Source: Agapetus fuscipes
Taxonomy: Eukaryota; Arthropoda; Insecta; Trichoptera; Glossosomatidae
DNA: 64,000 nucleotides
Reading direction: 5' to 3'
NCBI GenBank assembly: GCA_951799405.1
Contig: OX637344.1
Coordinates: 14,384,001-14,448,000, forward strand
Below the pieces are notes generated by a model. It was not told the origin of the DNA, did not search any database, and saw only the letters and a list, made by a program, of their open reading frames with translations. Position numbers and translations under genes: made by a program. Shown piece by piece: positions 44,220 to 53,500 of the stretch; positions within the stretch are counted from its first letter, which is position 1, and each line of letters begins with the position of its first letter.

Positions 44220-44944
44220 ACCTTTCAGTCTATGACTTTTTTCCAGTTGTCAAATTTGAAAAAGGAACAGTTGGTGCTGTAAACTGAAACTTTTTCCTTG
44301 ATTGTAGGGAAAATGATTATTTTCTCCTTTTGTGATTTAAAAGTAACTGTAATGTCGCTATTCTGCTAGGGGTAGCCAGAAATTTTGCAGATTTGCCTTA
44401 ATTTTGTGTGTGACAAGAGAATTTTGAAATGACACATGTTCATTGATTTTTTACTTTCATGCTGGCCGAAGGCCAATAAAGAAAGCTTTGTTCCCAGCGA
44501 CCTGTTGAAAAAATAGAATAATCTGCTTTACTTACCCTTTCAAATCTTTTTATATCCCTCCTACACCTTTTTTATACATTTAATTTGAAAAATAAATGTT
44601 ATAATAGATGTGTGAATGAAATAAAAGTAATTTTCAGTACATTTATTATTGTTTACATTTGTTTCTAGCTAAAATTTACATACAAACAAATTGACTTAAA
44701 TTTAATAATACTAACAGTGCACTTTTATAATTCACAGTAATGGAGTCAGCACATTTAAAATTTCCTCAGCTGGATAAGGTCACAAGTTGTCGCCAGTAGT
44801 AAATAAAATAATGGATTCCACATAATCCGGGGTTTTTATTTTATTTTACAGCACCGTAAAATACATACAAGATTAAATACAGTATGAAGCGCTTTTATAT
44901 CTTGTTAATCTACCTTCATAATATTGAATTGAAGTATAAATGTA
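44220..44944. other. Gene B 3' flank, no gene recognised
   Basis: AT-rich, stop-filled in all frames. No shared repeat recognised apart from simple runs. Confidence 0.5.
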
Positions 44945-45180
44945 TGTTCTGTCTATTATCTATAATCTAAGTTGCAAGGATATATTCATTTAAAGTTCGC
45001 AAATGCATGCCCACAAACAAACACGTGTAGTTCTCGCTTACAAATGCTGAATGTGTACTTGCAAATAAAATCCAAACCTCAAATGAACATAAGCCCTACA
45101 ACTTTTGCCGACCTTCTCTGACACAGGGGTGACATTGGCAAAGTGAACCATTTCCATTTTCAAAACCATTTTCAGTCTCA
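44945..45180 (-). repeat. LINE-alpha 3' end
   Basis: Minus-strand 3'UTR from a 'TATCTATAATCTAAGTTGC' tail to 'GTGACATTGGCAAAGTG'. Confidence 0.7.
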
Positions 45181-45582
45181 AATGTATAACTTTTATAAAT
45201 AGATAGTAGGGTGGTCAGATTCAGAATAAGGGTTCTTAGCGACTATTCAACCAATCACAAGTGCCTAGCAGCCCAGCCAAGTGACTTTACATTTTTTTCT
45301 TCCGATTGATTTAAATGTACAGACTCCATTCACAATAAACTATTTTGTTCCCTCATATTTGAATAGCTGAACATGGTCAATCTATGGTTTGTGTAATAAA
45401 GAAACAAAGACAAGAACATAGTTTTTTTTAAATGAAATAAATATATGCAGACACAGAATCATTTCCACATATTTGAATATAATTTTTGAAAAAAAAAAAC
45501 AGCCTTTGATTCCAGATGACTAATACATATACAAATGACAGTTCCTTTTAACCTCTAGTGTGCCAGCGATTTTCAGGCGTTA

Positions 45583-45915
45583 CCCGCAACTAAGCTACAC
45601 ATATAGTGTAACGTCTTACCGCATTATCCCCGAAGGGGTCGCATGTGGCGAGTTGAACCTATTTATTTTTACAGGTAAGGGGGCCGGCCTTACGCCAACC
45701 ACTTCAGTTGAAGTGGGGGTTTCCCAGCTCCCGAGAGAGCTGGTACTCATTTCTTGTGAAGGCTGAGTAAGCCTTGCCGGTATTATTATTTTGGGGTTTG
45801 AAATAAACACCGAAACGGGAAATCATTTCTGACACCCTCGCGCTCGGTGGGATTCGAACCCGAGCTCACGGCATGGAATGCAAGCACTCTACCAACTGAG
45901 CTATCGACCGGACAA
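45583..45915 (-). repeat. SINE-B, full-length
   Basis: The minus strand has box A 'GATAGCTCAGTTGGTAGAGT', B box 'GGGTTCGAATCCC', the whole body, and the end 'TGTGTAGCTTAGTTGC'. It is the best reference copy of the family in this window. Confidence 0.85.
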
Positions 45916-46049
45916 CCCAGCCACCTAAAACTTTGTTTTGATTTTAAATACCTCCAAAGATACAAAACATATCTCCCATCTGTTTTTTTTTTTAAAAAGG
46001 CAGTGAAATAAGGTATTTTTAGAGCGTAATTTAGTAGAACATCATAAGT

Positions 46050-46790
46050 GATGGATTTTTGCACTGTCTCATAATATTATGATTATGAAAAAAACATTGT
46101 TCTCTAAAAATAGACTTATAATACTATTACAAATCAGCACGTAGGCCGTACATAAAGGTAGGTAGGTACATAAATGTTTAAGTACGAGTCATGAAGCATT
46201 TGTTGGTTTGGTGTAACAACAAAAGAAACATCTAAAAACTCGCAATCAGTATTATTGTGTGGATTCGCATTCCGGCACCCTGGAGGTTAAAGGAGAAAAA
46301 ATAACAAAATCTGGAAATTTACTTGAAGTTATATTGACTAGAATATTTGTAATACATATAAGTCCTTAAAAATAGATTGGGTACAGTTTACAAGATCTTA
46401 ATCATTCAAATAAAATATATGAAAATAAATAAAAACTTAAAATGAAACCAATTTAAATACATAATTTGTTCCATAAAACTACTTTGTGTACATATTTTTA
46501 AAACAAAAATAAATAAACAGACTTATCTAAGTGTGTCATTTATTTTTACAATTACAGAAACTTCAAAATATAGACACAAATTTAGAGAGATCATGTCTCC
46601 AGAATGAGTCATGCAAGACTCGCACACATCATAGATAATGAGATGCCAATAAATAGATCAACGCCCAGCTGGAAGACGTCCTGAAAGGTGGAAAGATAGC
46701 TGGACTTTCTCATCTCAGGATCTATGAGCCGAAATGAAGGTTTCTTTTAATCACAGATAGAAATATCTAAAGAAGAATATTAAAACTTTG
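46050..46790. other. AT-rich intergenic DNA, nothing recognised
   Basis: Lies between the 3' ends of gene B and the kinase-like gene, with stops in every frame. Confidence 0.5.
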
Positions 46791-46794
46791 TTAT

Positions 46795-47015
46795 AATCAA
46801 TCTATAATATAAGTTGCAAAGATATATTGACATTTAAGGCTCATATTTAAAGCAGACACATGTTGCATGTGTATATACAAAATAAACCAAGCCTCACATG
46901 AACGTAAACTTTGCAACTCCTGCCGCCTTTCCCTGAAAGCAGGGTGACATTAGCAAATTTGTTTTTTACAGCATGTGGGGTCAGCCTCATACCAACCTAT
47001 TAGTCAAGGAACAAT
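46795..47015 (-). repeat. LINE-alpha 3' end
   Basis: Minus-strand 3'UTR with an internal deletion ('AAAGCAGACACATGTTGCAT'). Confidence 0.65.
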
Positions 47016-47220
47016 CAACAATAATTTAAATAACTTAAGATATAGAAGGCGCTTGAAAGTCTGGCATACATATTTTTTCTCAAAAAAAAAACATAATAAT
47101 TGCTGAATCGCGCAGCGAAATAAATCATATTCAACATACAGCTTCTTGATGATGTGTCTCCAAGCGGATAGAATATGGAGTCACAAATTCACAAATCTAT
47201 GTTTTAAAAAATGTTTGTTG

Positions 47221-47475
47221 CGTCTAAATTCAAGCAGTGCTATTTTTAGACATTTTGGCCGTCCGTTGAGCCCACGCTTTGACAAACTAATGATGCCTGG
47301 GCTGGAAGTCTCATCACCACGGTCATTCTTACCTACCAAATTTTGGTAATATTTGTATCAATCAGCTGTTCACTTGCGACCGTCTTGGATTGACAGGTCT
47401 TCGTACAAATGTATCATTAGTTTGTCAAAGCATGGGCTCAACGGACGAATAAAATGTCTAAGAATAGCACCGAGG
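47221..47475. mobile_element. Long-TIR MITE (M6), best copy
   Basis: The left end 'GTGCTATTTTTAGACATTTT' and the right end 'AAAATGTCTAAGAATAGCAC' belong to roughly 60-bp inverted repeats that also include 'TTTGACAAACTAATGATG'. It ends about 50 bp beyond the stop codon of the kinase-like gene, in its 3'UTR or flank. Confidence 0.75.
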
Positions 47476-47524
47476 GGAAGTATAACAAAGATTCAAACCA
47501 CAAATAATAAAGTTACTTTGAAGG

Positions 47525-50500
47525 TCATTTGGAGTCAAAGATGTAGTCCTCTTCAATGATGTGCCAGTCTATGTGCTTGAAGTAAGCGTGAGACTTGATG
47601 TCCTCAACTCCGCCGTCTCCGCTGCCCAGCCTTTCACTCGGGTCAAAACAGAGAAGCTGCAACACAAATCACGGCATATTAGTAACCGAGATATGGAATC
47701 CCAAAATCTGCCATTTTTGTTTCTTACACTTTATGGTCTTGGCAAAAGAGTTACAGTGATGAAGAAAATCAAGTTCAAACAAACAAAAACCGCAGATTTT
47801 GGAGGAATTCACTCTTTAATAATTTCCGTAAACTTTACATTACTCAAGTTTTGCAACTCGTACTAAGGGTACAGATGTCAGGGATAAGTTCAAAGTTGGA
47901 TGACGTCAATGATTGACAGCCGCACTGTTAGCAAGCTTATACACTTGACGCCTATGCGTGTCATCTGCAGTTAAAGGGTTAAGCACCTACATCTAGAGAC
48001 TTCACAGACTCACACAGACACACAATTACACTTTTGTAACAATATGAAATATAAGCATGGATATAGTTTACCTGAGAGAGCAGCGCCTCTGCATCATGAG
48101 AGAGATTCCTCGGGAAGTTGAGGATGGTGTGAGAGTTGAAGCCCGTGGGGTGCACCACTGACAGTTTCTGCAAACGAAATGTGCATCATTCATAACTAGG
48201 GACTGGAAAATTTCGCGATCGCGATAAAACGAATTTATTCGCGAATTTTGATGTTTTTACGCGAATAACGCGAAATTTGAGGTTTTACGCAAATATCGCG
48301 AATTTTCGTACTTTTGGTAGAAATTGTGCGAAAAAGTTGTTATGTGTCGCTTCTGCAACGCAACTATTTTGTGGAAAAGAAAAGATTCCTGTGAAACCCC
48401 TTTGCAAGGTGCAAAGCACAGAAAAAATAGTCGGTGTTATAGCCGAGGGGGCCAAGTGGGCTGATGTTTCAACGTTGAAACACGCTAGAACGCTAGACGC
48501 GGGGTTCGATCCCCGCCTGGGTCATTTGACCATAAATTTGACCCTGGTTCAACAAATGTAATTGGGTAATTATAAATGAATAATTAATTAAAATGAACAA
48601 AACTCGTAATGAATTTTTCATTAATTATATTAATACCTGTTTCTGACCAGGCAGAGTAGGTTGGTGAATTGCATTCCTACTCACAAATCTATTTTATTAA
48701 AAAAAAATGATTAGCAGAACTGTCCTGGACATCCAAACAGACTTGAATCGTGACATCAATGAAATAGGAAATACATCAAGGAGTGAAGCTGCTGCTGGAT
48801 TAGCCAAGAGCACAACTTGAGGTTTTCATAAAAGCCAACATCCCTCGAAAAAATTAGATAACCCTCATCTAGAGAGACTAAATTTAATATTTTAAAAGGA
48901 TATTGCAGGGTATTCGAAGTGTCATTCAAATATTAATACTTTTTTCAATCAATGGTTTTTTGTAAGTTGTAACTCGTATTGATTCAGATGTTGTTTATTC
49001 ATTGTTTTTGAAGGTACATATGGTTGTTTATATAATAAATTGTAAATATTAGTAACATCTATAGTTTTGCAATTACATAAACCTTTATTTCGATCAAATC
49101 AACCCTAAAAATGACACTGAATCTCTCCGTTTATCATAAAAAATAACGCGAATTTCCCTGTTTTTGATAAAAAATAACGCGAATTTCCCAAAAAAATAAC
49201 GCGAATTTCGCAAAAAATAACACCACTTTTTTCCAGTCCTTATTCATAACTGAATCTATGTTAACTTCTTAGGCCCGGTATATTCAAGTTTGGTAATATT
49301 TCAATTGATATTATATTACTTGAACTATCATTCAAAATACTCCAGCTCGAGTTAACTAAAACCGAGAATTACAGTACGCTGCCTTAGTTCTTGTTTACCG
49401 TATACGCCATTGAGAAAATTTTACATGAGCAATGTTTGCATGTGTACTGGACCAATGTGTCTTATAAAAACAAGAAATTTATTTTAAAAATATTTAAAAG
49501 AACTCTCACATTATCGAGTTTTACGGTTTTTCTTATCTCAGATTGTGTAGAATTTGATTCATAAGACAACTGCATGAAAAAGTCATATTTTACAAGATTG
49601 GCGTATACGGTACACAAGAACTGGGGGAGCGAGTAGTGACAAGCTCCCCCCCTAAAATCTTGGAAATAATTACAATGCCATCAAAAAGCTTTAAAACAAA
49701 CAACTGGTAATAAAAATCAAATGCCTAACTTTCATTAAGCTGGAAAACGACACAAAAAATGTTCTGTTTGCATCAGTTTTGATATATGATCCTTACATTA
49801 AAAAATAACAGCTGCTGTCAGTGAAGACGACGCCATCTTGAAAATCGTTAGTTAACTTCCTAAATATTTACTGGCAAAATTCGGTGAGTAAAATATTATG
49901 AAAATTTAACTTAAACTGCATTTTAGTTAAATTGTCAATTCAAGATGGCCGCAAGTTTTTTTTTTAAGAAATCCTGTGCGGGAGACTCCCTAGATTCTAG
50001 AGACTCAGGGGTCTATGACACTTGTTGTAGTGCCGCAGAGGTGTATGAGCTGGGACGTCGCTACAAAGCGCCAATACTCAAGCAAGCCCCAGGTGTTGTA
50101 AGGCTGGATGGACCTTTTAGTGACCGCTCTTTGGTAGAGGTTTTATGATTTTTTTCAACCCAGCGTAGAGCATATTTGGAAATATAAATTGTATATTTTT
50201 TGTGCTCTGCTGGGATCCGAATCCACAACCTTCCATTTACGGGTCCGAAGTGTTTCCACTGGACTACGGACCGGTCCAAGAAATGCCAACGACAAGCGGT
50301 GCGCCTGAGCAGTAACCCATCCAGGTAGCATCCGCGCCCAATGTTGCTTGACTTCGGTGATCTGATGGGAACTGGTGCTTTCAACATGGTAACGTCGTTG
50401 ACAAATGATGCTGAGATCATGACACACAGAGAAGAAGCAAACTCACAATCCCCGTGATCAGTTCATAGAGCAGCGCGCCATAGCTCCAGAAGTCCGCGGC

Positions 50501-53500
50501 CCTCTCATCGTAGTAGGTCTCCCTGTCCGTGAGCAGCAGAGGCTGCAGCAGCTCTGGCGCCACGTACAGTTCCGTGCTGGCCAGGAGAGAGGTCACGGCC
50601 TCTTGGTGGCAGCGCCCCACCATGAAGGTCAGCATCAGATGGCCGTGGTCTCCGAGCAACAGGTTCTCGGGACTGAGGTTCCTGGAATGGAGGAGTTGAG
50701 AATATCAATTGCTGCCTCCGATGATGCAAGAAAAAAATGAGGTTCGATGGACGAGGAATAGGCAGAGAGCAACAGAAACTTAGCATTATCGCCACAATGC
50801 AATGACGAATTAAAATGATGCATAAAGAGGTAGGTTATATCATGTACATCTTCTTGATGATGGATGATTTTTTCCCTGTGGCGCCATTTAATGGTCCAGG
50901 ACCCTCTCAAGGGCGCCATGGCTTCTGGAAAAAAACAGTGTCTTCAGTCCCTTTCTGAAAGTGGTGGTAGGCTGGTTAGCGCGAACACCGACGGGCAAAT
51001 TGTTCCAGGCAACCGGCCCGGTCATCGCAAAGCTCCTGTCTGCAAAATTTGATGTATTCGCTCTTTTGGGTACTATGACCTTACTGACAGCAGTGAGGGC
51101 AGAGCGCAGTGGTTGTTTTGAAACCTTATCGATAGAACATAGCTCAGCGAGAAATGGGGGTGCCGTGCCGTTCAGGGCCCTATGTACAGTGAGACACAGC
51201 TTAAACTCTACCCTCTCTCGGACCCTCAGCCAGTGCAGCTCTCTCAGCAATGGCGAAATATGACCGCACTTTCCCTGACTAAAACTTGTCCTGGCAGCAG
51301 CATTGAAAGTGAGCGGTAAAATAATTTTATAATACGATCGACGGTATAGCTTACTGGTAAACGACCATCCGTTAGTAAAATGAGGACTTACTTGCGGATA
51401 TTTAGTCGCACGTTTATAAGATTGGCTCTAAAGCTACAAGAGAATCACTTGGACAATTTACCGGCAGATGACTCCGCATTGGTGCAGGTGGTCTATGGCT
51501 GTGAGAAGCTCGGCCGCCCACTTGCACAGGGTCTTCGGCGGCAAGGCACTCCTGGTGGTGGAAATCTGAAATCAAATATTGCTCCAAGTCAAATGATACA
51601 TTATTTGAAAGATACAGTCGATAGCCTTTGCTGATCTATAATCTATAATCTAAGTTGCAAAAATATATTAACATTCAAAACTCATATCAAATGCATGCCC
51701 ACAAACAGACACATGTAAGTTTGCGCTTACAAATGCTGAATGTGTACTTACAAATTAAAACCAAACCTCAAATGAACATAAGCCTTGCAACTTTTGCCGA
51801 CCTTCCCTGAAACAGCAGTGACATTGGCAAAGTGAACCATTTTTTACGGATGGGTGGTCAGCCTCATACCAACTTAAAAGTCAAGGAATGATAATGTTGA
51901 TAAATCACTAAAAAATTACCTATTAACCTAAAATGCATGGTCTATGGGTCACGTATGCGTCTAGTATCCACCTTTTTTTGTCCTGTCAGGTCCCCCCAGC
52001 TTCGACTATTATTTAAGAGCCTCAGGGACAGGGTTCCCAAAAAGGAGATCTGCAGACGCACTGGGTTCACCACAAAGGGCATCGAGGTCATCATACACAA
52101 AGACTCTTAACATATTGTTACAAATTATGAAATCAAAGTACCTACGCGCACCTATACATGTACGACAGTGTGGGTAGAACAATCTGAGAGTAGCCATGAT
52201 GGTGGTAGATCATAGAATAGCGTTCTGGTGTGAGTGAGAAATCGAAGAATGATCTGGAATATGCGAGAAAGATCTCTTTTGTACCTATATATAGGAACTG
52301 CAATGGTGCGGAGTGCGATCAGTCGCTCCAAGCATTTTGCCATGAAGATCGATGTATATCTATTATTGTAAATTGTGAACCGAACCGTGCAAAATAAATT
52401 CTGTCAAAATAAATAATTGCAGTTTAATTAAAAGAGAAGTCCAGTGTAATCGTAACAATACAATAATAACTGTACTCACATCAAACTTTAAGGCTTCATC
52501 TTCATCCAAAATCATCTCCAGCTTCTGCTGCAGTCCGTCAAACACATCCTCCACCTCCTTCACCATCACCGTCAACTTATCCCTACTCCTGTCCTCGCCC
52601 GCTTCATCACCATCCCCAACATCACTCACTTTCTTATCGTCCAAAAACCTCCCCGACAACGCATCGTCAACATTCAACAACAACCTCTGAGAATTGATAA
52701 CAATATCCGTCACCGACATTTCCAAATTCACCGCATCGTCGTTTGATTCACAGAATTTAATTTGTTTGCTTTCGCCTGCGTTTTTACTGTACTTAACACT
52801 TTCCACGTCATTTAGGACCGGCTCATCCATCAGATTGTTTTTCTTTTTAATCTTCTCGGGATCGATGAACACATTGTCCAGATTGACTTCCCTCTGCGGG
52901 GTTTCGGGCACGGACCTCGAATAGTTGTCTATATAGTCGAACAGCTTTCCGCCCGACACGTACTGCAGCACGAGAAACACGAGATTCGGGGTTTCGATGA
53001 GGGCGGCCAGTTTCACCATGTAGGGGACGTCCACCGGCAGGACGGGGAGGCGATTGTCCTGGGAAGATTTTGTGAAGAACTCCTCGTCGGGCACTTGGTT
53101 GCACGTCTTTTGTATGACCTGAAAATAAATTAATAATATTTTGTAAAAAAAACATCAATAATCTAAGTTGAAAAGATGTATTTTCTTTTTTTTTTAAGCA
53201 ATCCTACGCAGGGGCTCCCTAATTCTTGAAATTCTTGCGGTCTTATATTCATGAAAATGTTGCAGGAAGTTACACTATATGTGTAGCTCACTAGCGTGCT
53301 CTTGTTCATTCTATCTATAAAGCTAACTATGCAGATTGTATATGGGTAAACAGGTCATTGAAATATTGAGTTGGCATTTTTAAAATACTAAATAAATGTA
53401 GCTACCCGTCTACCATTTCAATGCTAGATTTCCTTGTTCCAAATTAGTATGCAGAATGAAATATTAAGAACAATTTAAAATATTTTTTACTTCCTTTTCA

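Noticed and set aside
45880..45915. tRNA genes at the many 'TAGCTCAGTTGG...GGTTCGAATCCC' sites
   Set aside because: Each continues into a shared SINE body, has no matching acceptor stem or 3' T run at the right place, and is one of several copies. They are SINE-A, -B and -C heads.
50505..50919. Two further minus-strand frames around 50,505-50,919
   Set aside because: One is another frame of the exon 50,447-50,681 and the other crosses its acceptor into intron and LINE-gamma.
50888..51250. Host exon of the kinase-like gene
   Set aside because: The open frame reads as a LINE-gamma C-terminus (LHWL..R.EFK, then AWNNLP) and does not belong to a kinase.
52847..53158. 103-codon minus-strand frame rich in Arg
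   Set aside because: Shadow frame of the kinase-like exon 52,480-53,118. The chosen frame alone joins its neighbours in phase and carries the hinge motif.
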